A stretch of DNA of 64,000 bases from NCBI GenBank assembly GCA_004380135.1, contig QXCR01000013.1, positions 124,001 through 188,000 on the forward strand, written 5' to 3'. How positions within the stretch are numbered: the first letter of the stretch is position 1; each line of letters begins with the position of its first letter. Positions 54,321 to 64,000 of the stretch are shown here, piece by piece. This DNA comes from Stemphylium vesicarium (lineage: Eukaryota; Ascomycota; Dothideomycetes; Pleosporales; Pleosporaceae). Both the position numbers and the translations under genes were made by a program. The notes under the pieces are model-generated. The model had not been told where the DNA came from. It saw nothing but the letters and a program-made list of their open reading frames with translations, and ran no database searches.

Positions 54321-55427
54321 ATGGCGTCCACCGACACCAACGGCGCAACCTACGAAGCCGAGCACGTACATTCCGTGTACGAAGAAATCGCGTCGCATTT
54401 CTCTAGTACTAGGTATAAGGTGTGCGTCCACCCTCTATATATATATATATTTCCCCTCACCCTTTTCTTTCCCCGTGTGGAGGAGAAGATCTAGAAACAC
54501 TCGACTAATTGATAATGATTAACAGCCATGGCCGATTGTAGAGAGGTTTCTCAAGGAGCAAAATGATGGCGCTATTGGCGCGGATGTGGGGTGTGGGAAT
54601 GGGAAGTATTTGGCTGTGAATGATAGGGTGTGGATTGTGGGGTCTGATCGGTAAGTTTGAATATGGCTTTTCACTCTTCTTCGCTTCGGTCTTTTCTTTA
54701 GGGGACTCTTGTTTCCGGTTGAAAGTGCATATCTCTCTCTACTCATCCCAGTCATTCCATCTTTCTCACGTCCGGATACGAGACTATGTCTAGAAGTCGC
54801 GGATACCACTTTTAATATCTCGCCCCCCATTCCCCATTCCCCATTCAAAACATTCTTTATAAATCACTAATACCTCACAGATCCACAAACCTCGTCAAAA
54901 TCGCAAAACAGCACGAGCCGCACGATGTGCTGGTGGCAGATAACCTCGCACTACCGCATCCAAGTGGCGTGTTCGACTTTGCCATTTCCATTGCAGTGGT
55001 ACACCATTTATCTACGCCTGCGCGGAGGATAGAGGCTGTGAAGTGCGTTTTAGATCTTCTGCGGCGGCCTAGCTCGAGTCACGCTGGCGGACAGGCACTA
55101 ATCTACGTCTGGGCGCTCGAGCAAAAGGATAGTCGACGCGGGTGGGATGAGGGGCATGAACAGGATGTCATGGTACCGTGGGTGCTGAAGCAGAAGAAGG
55201 AGAAAGAAGCAAAGCGGAAAAAGAAGAGGGATGCTGATGTAGTCGAAGAGGCTCGCGATCAAGAAGAGAAGAAAGAGAAGAAGCCAGAGGGCGACAAGAC
55301 TTTCCTAAGATACTATCACTTGTATCGGAAGGGTGAGCTGGAGAGCGATATTGAGCAGGCAGGTGGAGTCGTGCTTGAGTCTGGGTATGAAAAGGATAAT
55401 TGGTGGGCTATCGCTAGGCTCAGATAA
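54321..55427 (+). CDS. TRM9: tRNA wobble-uridine carboxymethyl methyltransferase Trm9
   Basis: Three exons, phases consistent: 54321-54419, 54526-54650, 54881-55427; 256 aa. Intron 1 contains a (TA)n run at 54436-54450. SAM-binding motif I is ADVGCGNGKYL, followed by an acidic VGSD and the VHHLST segment. The YEEIASHFSSTRYKPWP opening and the terminal GVVLESGYEKDNWWAI block are diagnostic of Trm9/ALKBH8-type enzymes. A Lys/Glu-rich insert (about residues 160-205) sits before the last block. Trm9 with Trm112 methylates the carboxymethyl group of wobble uridine (mcm5U) in tRNAs for Arg and Glu. The gene is convergent with RCE1, 113 bp apart. Confidence 0.94.
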
Positions 55428-55540
55428 CCGGTCTTTTCATAAGCAAAAGAATAGTTAGATTGCACGGTCATGCGTGCGTCCACATCGTACCGTCGTTTGC
55501 CGATCATCGTACTCCCCCACCCCAAGCGTGGCTGAAACCG

Positions 55541-56679
55541 TTATGCCATTGTCATCTCAACGGGCAAAGCATGGCTGCTTTCTGTTAGCGGGAACAGTTG
55601 GTAGTAGAAACCAACAGCCCCAGCAACTAGGACGACATAGTAGGCTACAGTCCACTCGATACCCTTCCCCTGATAAGCTGGCGCGCTCTTCTGATCATCG
55701 TCTTTCTTGTCGACGTCTGGTGGTCCGATCGGTACTCCCGCCTCTACACCCACGCGGCCATAAAACCTAGGTAGCCCCATCCAGTTGCAAAAGGCATGCG
55801 CCAGAATACAAGTGTAGACATTTCCAGTCCGGATGAAGACGAAAGCTGCAAAGAAGCCAAACAGCGAGGTGTATGTGAACTGGAAGAGCGAGCGGGCTAT
55901 GGCCACGAGGAATGGGACTTCGGAGTGAGTTATGCGGAACTCGTAGAGGTGGTGGAGATGTGCAATGCCAAAGTACAGCGGGGTAAGGAAGACGATCTGC
56001 TTGCCAGAGAACTGGGCAAGGACGTGGAGAGGGACGATAAAGGAGCGCCAGACGAGCTCTTCACTGACGGGTCCCTAGTCCTGTTAGGATAGGAGCAGCT
56101 TGCAATTTCCACAGTCACATACCACTACAAAGTTCCTATAGCCGATCCAGCTGCTCAAAGTCTCGTGCAGGCCATCTAGTTTTACCCAGTCTCGCCAACC
56201 GCCGTCTACAACGCCTTGTTCGAACAGAGGCCCTGCGAAAAGTATCACGACTAGGAGCATTGTTCGGAAGACGTCCAGTGGCGACACGGGCCACAAGCCG
56301 AGCAGACTGAACATCTGCGCAACGGTTGCTTCATGCTGGTAGAGTACGACTACAGTGAGGACAGAGCACAGAAGGGTGGAAAAGGTCACGGCGCGGACTC
56401 TGGCGCGTATCGACGACGGTGCATCGCGTGTGAGAGTAGGCGACGGTCGTGTTGCAGACGACAGGTAGAAGGGGATTACGTAGATGAGGACATATGCAGC
56501 CTGCAAAAGCGCGTGTTAGCCATTAAATTTTCAGCATACTTCACTTTATGCATTGCCATAGGGTGACAACAATAGTAGCGGGGGGTGGGTGCTGCAAGCT
56601 TGAAACATACCGACAAAAGCGCCGCAGCGTTTGGGGAGAGGACGGGCGGCTTGCGGACTGGCAAGACGTTAGAGTTCAT
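55541..56679 (-). CDS. RCE1: CAAX prenyl protease 2 (Rce1)
   Basis: Three exons, all in phase 0: 56679-56611, 56500-56123, 56074-55541; introns 110 and 48 nt; 326 aa. Catalytic motifs of the Rce1 glutamate intramembrane protease family are present: E154-E155-x3-R159 (EELVWR), F184-x3-H188 (FGIAH) and H-x3-N (HAFCN). About eight hydrophobic segments. Rce1 removes the AAX tripeptide from farnesylated or geranylgeranylated CAAX proteins such as Ras and Rho at the ER. The ATG at 56679 is the only start that joins cleanly to exon 2. A poorly conserved hydrophilic loop (about DVDKKDDDQ) lies before the last TM segment. Confidence 0.92.
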
Positions 56680-57926
56680 GGCAATGTTTCGACACAAATT
56701 GAGGACAACGAGTTGTCCAGAGAGTGGGTCGCGCAGGCGTCTAAAAGAAGGTTCCAAACTCAAAGGGAGGGCTCACAGGCCAATGGATCGAGAACTTACC
56801 GCCTTTGACATGTCTCTCGTACAGGTCCTCCAACGCGCTCACGCTGAAACTGTCCCGCCAGCCTCTAGTCGGTGGTGGCATTATGGCGATATGCTGTCAA
56901 GAAAAAGAAGACGTCAAGATCAAACGCGCTACCCCGTGTGGTGATGGACAAAGCATCAAGGTCGTCTTAAACCCTCTGAAGGTCCTTCCCCCGCGTTGTC
57001 GCGACTCGACCAAGGTTTCGTAGCCATTGTTCGTCTATCGATAAAGCCCCCAGCACTTCCGCAGCCATCCACCTCGACAGATCACGTGCAACCTCAGTCA
57101 CGTGCAGCGATCTCCAGTTCGCTCGCTCGCACCCATCGGCCCGACTCGCGACATCATTCCTCGATTCCTTGAAACGTTGGAGGGCCAGCACGAACTCCCG
57201 TCGCGTTACCCCTGCAGGACGCACACCGCAAGGTCCACTGGCCAGCCATTCGTCCAGTCAAGGCCTAGCACGGTGCGCAACACGTCGTCACTGGCTGCGA
57301 CTAAAATAATTAATCATTTTAAACATTCGACTCGCGTCGCGCCTCTATCGATTTGTGTAGAGGGCCGTTTGGACGAGGGTTCCCGGGGCGCATCGAGGCG
57401 ACCGTGTAGCGCGCCAGACCCGTCGTCGTCGCATCGCAATTGCGCACAGTATAGGCTACGAGGGCAGCGCATATCGTGGGCATCGTGCGCGATAGGGACA
57501 CTCTTGCACCGCGGCTCATATTCTACGGCTCGTGCTTGACCGCTTGCCGGGGCTGAGCTGTCAACCGGATCCCACCTGCAGCGCGAACCTGCATCTGCAT
57601 CCAGCCACGAACCCTCTTTAGGCCGAGCTGCCTGCCAACGTCCGCCCTTCCCTCGATTTGCATCTTCTCCTCATCCACACTCTCTCTCAAAACCTCCGAC
57701 CGTTAATCGCCTACGGGCCGCCATTCTTTTTTTGATGTTTTAGCAATTCCGTCACTCATTGACCATCCTTCGCATACAATCTTTTACACACGCTTCTTGT
57801 TTTTTTCCACCATTTGGTCCCTATCATTAATGATCGGTTTCGACTTCTCCGCGCGCGTTCTCCATCCCACAATTCTGGACGTCCGACCCACCCGCCGTAC
57901 CACACCACCACCACCACCGCCGCAGC
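56680..57926. promoter_or_regulatory. divergent promoter region of RCE1 and the Ser-rich protein gene
   Basis: About 1.25 kb between divergent starts. It contains two TCACGTGCA boxes at 57082-57106 and a CT-rich leader before 57927. Open frames here have no domain. Confidence 0.5.
57082..57106. promoter_or_regulatory. paired CACGTG E-boxes
   Basis: TCACGTGCA occurs at 57082-57090 and again at 57098-57106, centres 16 bp apart. CACGTG is the bHLH core (Cbf1/Pho4/SREBP-like factors). The duplicated flanks and spacing of about 1.5 helical turns favour a functional pair, but this is inferred. Confidence 0.45.
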
Positions 57927-60176
57927 ATGTCATCACCACATCGTCGCGCCAAATCGCAAAACTCCATTTCTTCAACATCAATTCCACAAGGCCCCAGGTT
58001 CTCGCCGCCGAAATCGCCGACCAAAGACTCGTCTCCTGTCCGGAAACCGCTTCACGAACGCTCGCATTCGCAGACCAATCAACACGCGGGCCCAACCATT
58101 CGCATAGTCCAAGATCCCAGCGACGACATCTATCAGAAATATCCCGTACCCAGCGAACCCTCGCAGATACTGCCCCCACCCCGTCATGCGCCGGGTTATG
58201 GGTTTGAGAGGCCTGATAGGCCGGGGTCTCTTGTTTCAAATGGGAGCCAGGTTGCCAATACCATTGCGAAGTTCGAGGCGAGCCGAGCCCAGACACCGCA
58301 GCCTATCCTGTCACGGAGGAAGGGGCGCAGACATTCAGCCGCAACTAGCATGTCAGAGGAAGATACCCTCATAGCATCTTCCTTTACGCCTTCATCTGTA
58401 AGATTTTCGCAGGGGAGCACTGCCCCATCCTCACCCCCACCCGAGTTTGAGGATTATGACAAAGGCCTGGAAGTACTTGAGGAGGAACCGCCCGTTCAAA
58501 GGCAGACCATCCGCGCAGTTCCTCCATCTTCTTCTGGTGGTGATTCGTTAGACAGTCGTGCATTGACTCCCAAGGCATCTGCTGCATCTTTTGCCTCACC
58601 CGTCCCTGCCGCCGAACCATCCTCTTTTAGTAATGCCGGAAACCCGTCGAGTGTCAGTGTCGGTCGACCGCTACCGCAAGACGACGAACACACCCCAACG
58701 CCCGAATCCGAAGCAGGGCGGTCTGCGCTCGCTTGTTACACTGACTATCGACAACCTGTATTGAAGCCTCAGCAAAGCACAGATTCGTTTACATTTTCTG
58801 ATATTTCCTACACTAGCATCGAGCCAACTACATCGCCAACTCTTCATGAAGCCAGCACAGCCTCTTTCGCAAGCGGTATCCGTCTTAATTACCCTGTCGT
58901 GCGCGCGGCGTCGTCCAATAGTCTGCGGGCTGACTCCCAGAACCTGCCTAATATCTCGTCCCGGATGCAGGACCGCTCGTTGATACACAACTGGAGCTCC
59001 CAGCTATCGACGATTCCATCTGGCTCGGAGCGCGACTCACGGTCAATTGCACGGGCTTCGCGCTCACAGTCATTCGGCGCGAGATCACATTCACAGGAGA
59101 GCTATGGGGGTAATGGGCGGACGACCATTCCGCGGCGGAGGGGACAGACGGTTTCGAGCGCACAATCATCATCAGACAATGTGTCCTCAGAAGGGCATAC
59201 CGAGTTCTCCGCCGTTCCACGACCGCTGTTCTCACCGGTTTCGAGGGGGTCTTCCGATAACAATAGCGAACACATGGATACTATTTCGCCATTGCCATCG
59301 TCGATTCCGCTACGGATGAAGAACTCGGGTTACCTGAGGAGGAACAACAGTGTGGATGGCTTGTCCGTGACCGAGTCTCGGCCTGGATCCTCAGGTCGAC
59401 CTGGGTCTGCATCGTCAAACATGTCCAACTTTTTAGCCAACAACATTCCCGCATGGGCAAGAATGTACTACCAAAAGGGCGAACGCATCTCAGTGGCTGT
59501 TCCCCCGGAGTCGGAGTCTTCCGGCAGCATACGACCAGGAACCTCGCAAAGTGGACGATCACGCACGCCTTCTGAGAGCAACTTTCCTCTCAGCATCTAC
59601 CGCCCGCGAAACCGTCCACGGAACCGAGCTGCTTCACATACCGATACTGTTTCCCTGGCTGATGACGTTCATTCAATTGATGGGGCAGCCTATGCGAATG
59701 GCCCTCAGATGTACCAGCTGACTGGCTACTCAACACCACATCTCCGAACGGATCAAAGAGGACAGGCACTCTACAGCGCATGGAACGCACCATCCCTAGA
59801 CGACGATGTCCACTTGACCCTCTTTGGGCGTCAAAACAGACAAATCCTGCTCTTCTGCTTGGGATTTCTCTGTCCTCTTAGTAAGTTGCTTACCCCGGCT
59901 CCAATGCCACCCGCATGAACATTTGTACTGATTAGGAATGCAGCATGGATGATCGCCTCGTTTCTCCCCCTGCCTCTCGATCCGAACAGTGCGGCTACCC
60001 CCACATCTAGCCAGGCCGACCTGGAACAGCAGTTTGCCCAAAACATGGGGCCAGCTAACGACAAGGCCTTTCAAAAAGCAACATGGTGGCGCAACCTCAA
60101 TCGCGTCATGTCTGGAGTAGGAACGCTTCTGATCGGTGTCATTGTCGCGTTGGCCATTCTTGCATCGCGGATGTAA
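57927..60176 (+). CDS. Ser-rich protein with two C-terminal transmembrane segments
   Basis: Exons 57927-59880 and 59944-60176 (intron 63 nt, GTAAGT...TGCAG); 728 aa. The first about 500 residues are disordered, Ser/Pro/Thr-rich with many SP sites. A conserved-looking block (NNIPAWARMYYQKGER) follows, then an RxRNRPRNR basic patch and two TM helices: ILLFCLGFLCPL continuing into exon 2 with TWMIASFLP, and VMSGVGTLLIGVIVALAILA at the end. This architecture is common to a conserved but uncharacterised ascomycete 'serine-rich protein' family. The intron splits the first TM. Probably a cytosol-facing, phosphorylated membrane protein; function unknown. Confidence 0.85.
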
Positions 60177-62093
60177 ATGAGTGACACCTACTTTTTGCAT
60201 TTCGGTCGAACAATCTGTCAACGAAACAAAAGCTCTTCATCTATAGCTGCTTCCAGCGGCTATATACTGGTCATCTACATGCTTCACCGCACGGGGATAT
60301 CCTTTACATAACGAACCACCTTACGAACATATTCATGCCATCACGCACGTTAATGTTTTTCCACCGGCCGGCGTCACTCGAACATGGAAAGCTCACCCTC
60401 GATATCTGCCCTTCTGATCTCGTTTCCGGAGCATATACTGTCTAGAGTTCCCGCAGAGCCTCTGTTGTACATTTTTATTATTACTATTACTACCATCTTC
60501 TTCATTTCTGAAAGCGTATCGTGTAGGGCAACATCATGCAGTTTAGCGGGCGTTCTCCACTTGTCTGTTTTTCAGCTTCTTGTTTGCTTTTCCACACGCG
60601 TTTTATTACCCATTTGCTTTTGTTGGACCGATAATACTGCCAATTCAGCCACAGCATTTCACATATCCATAAGCGTTCGTGTTCGACAATCTTGTCAGCT
60701 GTTAGTGTTAGTCTCCGGGGAGGAGGTTTGATGCGGAGCACGGGTGCTGTTCCGCCCATCGAAGGTGGCTGGGAGGAATAATCTGAGGAAGTAGCGGGTC
60801 ATCCGTGCGCTTTGCTCCTTGATAATATTATAGTGGGTGCGAGCTTGGAGAACCATCTGATCCTTTGTGATTTTTGCGTCCATGCGCGACTCTCTTGTAC
60901 GTCACTTACGATAAGACGCGCATCCCCCATCGATTATCCTTCTCTGCATGATTCGTGTACGCAAGGTGATGCGCGCAAGGTTAAAGCTGGAGTCGTTGGG
61001 GTCCGGCGAGGAGAAGAAGAAGTAGCGAGCAGCGGACCGAGGAGACAAAGGTGCATCGTGGGAGATCTTTTGACAGCCGTAGTCGCCCAGCATAGAGTTT
61101 CTGGGATGCGCAAGCACTCACCACGCAGCGGCTTATGTTGCGCCGGTGCTCACGTGCCAGTCCGCGACCTTCCAAAGGTTGTGCTCTTGCTTTTGGGCTT
61201 TTCACCGAAAAGCTTGGGCATAAAGGCGGAGAGTTTGCTATACGCGCTGTCCTGCCTACCGTGCGAGCGGACTGCGATGACCATGGCCATGGCCATGGTC
61301 TTTGCCGACGTTGGCGTGAAGCACAACGGCTGTGCGCATATATGGCAAGGACTGTGTGGCTTGCTTCACGATGGGGGACGTGCGAGCACAACGACCCGCC
61401 GAGAACGGGCACGGTGATGCGCAGAATCTTTGCCGTCTGGTCGAGACGGCTGCTGTAAGTTCAGTGCCGTTGTTCTGAGCTCTGGATGCCTGGTTAAGAT
61501 GACTTGGTTGATCGCGTGTCGTGTGGTTGAGCCGCTGAAAAAAAAACCAAAGCCTCTCTGGCTTATCACAGACGTCAAACGAGCAACCAGAGTTCGAATA
61601 ATTGCTGCACAGGATCTGCTGCCTTGATTTGGTTGAGTTACACTGAAGCAATTGTAGCAATGTGATGATTACGGATGCGCGATCAGCGATTGCACAAGTC
61701 GCTGCGTCACTCCACAGCAAGTCTCGCTCTCGTCGCTGGATAGAGTCCGCCAAGCGATGCATGTGTGAGTCTACCACGGTTACAGTCATATCTTCACAAC
61801 CAGAGGCGGACATATAGATGCCCAGGTGTGGCGAGGCAATGCAGTCAGACCCTTTCGAGGTTCACTCAGGATGAGTCGAAATCGCGCCCCATGGCACTAG
61901 ACCGAATCAAGTAGCGGGGCTTATGATGTCGCTCTTTACAAAATAGTCCCGCCTTCTTCACAAGTTTCTGCAGAATCACAGCAAGCTCGACCACTGCGCA
62001 CTCGGACTCTTCACTTTACTTCCTGGAAACTCAGGAACTTTTTGTAAAACCAAAAAACCTTTGCGAACAAGCTCCACCGAAGAAATAGCAATC
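60177..62093. other. long intergenic region
   Basis: About 1.9 kb between the Ser-rich protein gene and TIF6. Overlapping featureless frames on both strands, for example 60812-61417; no domain seen. It contains a 22-bp perfect palindrome at 61279-61300. A non-coding RNA cannot be excluded. Confidence 0.45.
61279..61300. repeat. 22-bp perfect palindrome of CCATGG units
   Basis: Three overlapping CCATGG sites flanked by GA and TC read identically on both strands. It is probably a simple repeat; a cruciform or protein-binding role is speculation. Confidence 0.6.
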
Positions 62094-62997
62094 ATGGCTG
62101 TCCGCGCGCAATTCGAAAACTCCAACGAAGTCGGTGTCTTCTCTACACTCACAAACGCATATGCGATTGTCGCAGTCGGCGCGAGCGAGAACTTTTACAG
62201 GTGCGCATACATTCCTTGATGCATGCGCTTGCTTTGCGGTCTTTGGCACCAGACTTTGACGCTGCGGCGAGTAACTGTCGCGAAACTCAGTACTGACGGT
62301 GGCGCAATAGTGTCTTCGAAGCCGAACTCCAGGACGTGATTCCCATTTGCCATGCCACCATCGCAGGCACCAGGATAGTCGGCAGACTGACTGCTGGCAA
62401 CAAGAAAGGCCTCCTCGTCCCCACCACCACCACAGACCAAGAACTCCAGCACCTCCGAAATTCCATACCCGACGAAGTCAAGATCCAGAGGATAGAAGAG
62501 CGACTATCAGCCCTCGGCAACGTAATATGTTGCAATGACCACGTCGCCCTTGTACACCCAGATATCGAACGCGAGACCGAGGAGATAATAGCAGATGTGC
62601 TCGGCGTTGAGGTGTTTAGGCAAACCATCGCGGACAATGTGCTTACTGGAAGCTACATGGCGTTGAGCAACCAGGGTGGTATTGTCCACCCCAAGACAAG
62701 CATTCAGGATCAGGATGAGCTGTCAAGTCTGCTGCAGGTCCCGCTTGTGGCCGGTAGTGTGAACCGTGGTAGCGCCGTCGTCGGTGCGGGCATGGTCGTC
62801 AACGACTGGATGGCCGTTACTGGTAAGTAGAGACGTATAAGAGACAGATGATCGCAGGGACTAACAAATTCTCAGGTCTTGATACTACTGCTACTGAACT
62901 CTCTGTCGTCGAATCCGTCTTCAGGCTCGGCGAGGGCAACGGCCCTGCCAACATCAACACCACGCACAAGGACGCCATGGTCGAGTCGTTCTACTAA
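62094..62997 (+). CDS. TIF6: ribosome anti-association factor eIF6 (Tif6)
   Basis: Three exons with matching phases: 62094-62200, 62311-62822, 62876-62997; introns 110 and 53 nt; 246 aa, the usual length. Begins MAVRAQFENSNEVGVFSTLT, then GRLTAGNKKGLLVP, LGNVICCNDHVALVHPD, MALSNQGGIVHP and VNRGSAVVGAGMVVNDW, the repeats of the pentein fold. eIF6 binds the 60S subunit at uL14, is needed for 60S biogenesis in the nucleolus and blocks premature joining with 40S. No oddities. Confidence 0.97.
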
Positions 62998-63666
62998 ACG
63001 TGAACTTTTGGACATGGATGTGTGTATTTCTTCACTACTCTATCCCTTCGATAGATTGGTGATAGGCGCATACGGCGTCTCGAGCTCTGAGGTATCCGGA
63101 TTAAGCACTTACGTGCAGGGAAAAAACAGGCCGTATGAAGGATGTTTGCATTCGCAAGGAAAAGCAATAGCAGTATGATGCCAGATGATGGATCTACTTG
63201 AGCACTGGGTGTTACGCTAGGATAGTGTTTGTGCGATCAGTCTTGCAACCCAGGTGAGGATTAAGATAGAGGAAATAGAAGATGTTGCAAGCGAAAAATT
63301 CTCGGACTGAAGTGACGACTTGCAACACACATAAAGAAACTATTGGGATCGCGGAGATCATTGCACTAGCTGAATAATCCGTGTAACTTTTGCTAGACTT
63401 ATGCAGGTACTTTCACCCGCAATCTGCATGGAAGATACAGGGCTGAAGGCGGTGGGGCCATCCGCCAACGCTAAGACATCATCGTCTGGGAAAGTCACTT
63501 TGCGCCATCTCTCTCTCACCGGCCCACACAACCACAGCACATATGTCGAGCCCCTCGGTACCTTCTCTCGAGACCCCTTGATGACCAGTGTCTTCTATCT
63601 GCCATCATATTCAGCCTCAACCCACTGTCGCCCTCCAATAATCACCAACCCCACCACAATCGCGTC
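62998..63666. other. spacer between TIF6 and the ESS2-like gene
   Basis: About 670 bp; TIF6 3' flank and promoter of the next gene. Open frames without a domain. Confidence 0.45.
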
Positions 63667-64000
63667 ATGTCAACCTCCAACTCTACAGCGCTCACAAAGC
63701 GCAGCGCGTCGAATGCCCTCATGCCACCGCCTCCTGCGCCGAAGCGAATAAAGCGGCCCTCTGTGGTGCTCGACGAAGATACATATGTCTCTGCCGTTTC
63801 GCACATCATCCGTCGCGACTTCTTCCCCGGGTTAGCAGAAGCGGATGCGCAGCGCGAATACCTCAATGCCGTAGAAAGCAAGAACCGGTCATGGATACGA
63901 GAAGCGGGCAAGAAACTCACACAAGTCATGACGCCTGTACCAAGCGGGCAGCGCAGGATGGCAGCAAGGACAAGGTTCGAGAAAGCAGGTGGAGCTGGGG
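63667..64000 (+). CDS. Ess2/DGCR14-family nuclear protein, 5' part
   Basis: The frame starts at ATG 63667 and is open to the window edge (111 codons), so the 3' end is missing. After a short polar start it contains the family hallmark KRPSVVLDEDTYVSAVSHII followed by RRDFFPGL and QREYLNAVES, as in DGCR14/Es2 and fission yeast Bis1. These proteins associate with the late spliceosome (C complex). No signal peptide. The antisense frame over this stretch is a shadow. Confidence 0.9.
   Translation, partial: MSTSNSTALTKRSASNALMPPPPAPKRIKRPSVVLDEDTYVSAVSHIIRRDFFPGLAEADAQREYLNAVESKNRSWIREAGKKLTQVMTPVPSGQRRMAARTRFEKAGGAG

Noticed and set aside
60812..61813. Open frames on both strands upstream of TIF6
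   Set aside because: No domain, no splice partners, frames overlap each other on opposite strands; likely chance.

Overview
The window looks like nuclear DNA of a filamentous ascomycete. Several family assortments (HET-domain protein, Zn2Cys6 regulator, fungal N-terminal-domain protein, DUF3431 protein) and the protein style suggest Dothideomycetes, probably Pleosporales; the order is inference. Introns are short (44-130 nt) GT-AG introns that can be placed by eye. There is no operon structure, CRISPR array or recognisable tRNA or rRNA.

Region A (about 1-32.3 kb) is gene-sparse and accessory in character. From left to right it holds a fungal N-terminal-domain protein (416-2249, minus), a MYND zinc-finger protein (3883-4983), a RING-like protein (5461-6243), a multi-exon AT-hook-like nuclear protein (7559-9998), a small Tyr/Arg/Gly-rich protein (10267-10515, minus), a low-complexity protein (13624-14997), a HET-domain gene broken by in-frame stops (17616-20144) and a protein kinase gene broken by one stop (20866-22074). 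Next come an intact Zn2Cys6 transcription factor (22142-24110, minus), a phytanoyl-CoA-dioxygenase-like enzyme divergent from it (24562-25720), a secreted type-B carboxylesterase (25889-27767, minus) and a multi-pass membrane protein (28722-29744, minus). Long intergenic stretches of 1-3 kb separate many of these. A 106-residue secreted Cys-containing protein (32353-32927) sits at the right edge.

Region B (about 33-64 kb) is dense and mostly conserved housekeeping: a 1480-aa WD40 protein, an APC-family permease, the COPII scaffold Sec16, a Neo1-type P4-ATPase, a multi-TM plus DUF3431 fusion, the tRNA methyltransferase Trm9, the CAAX protease Rce1, a Ser-rich two-TM protein, the ribosome anti-association factor Tif6, and the start of an Ess2/DGCR14 splicing-associated protein that runs off the window.

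The most striking signal is in 17.6-22.1 kb. Two adjacent genes keep a single open frame over 2.5 kb and 1.2 kb without a frameshift but carry five and one in-frame stops. Every stop can be explained as a C-to-T change in a CpA context on one strand (CAA/CAG to TAA/TAG, or TGG to TAG). That is the pattern expected of repeat-induced point mutation (RIP). The neighbouring transcription factor is intact. A second item is the compact regulator-oxygenase-esterase group at 22.1-27.8 kb, which could be a small catabolic or detoxification cluster. I did not find a clearly new molecular system.
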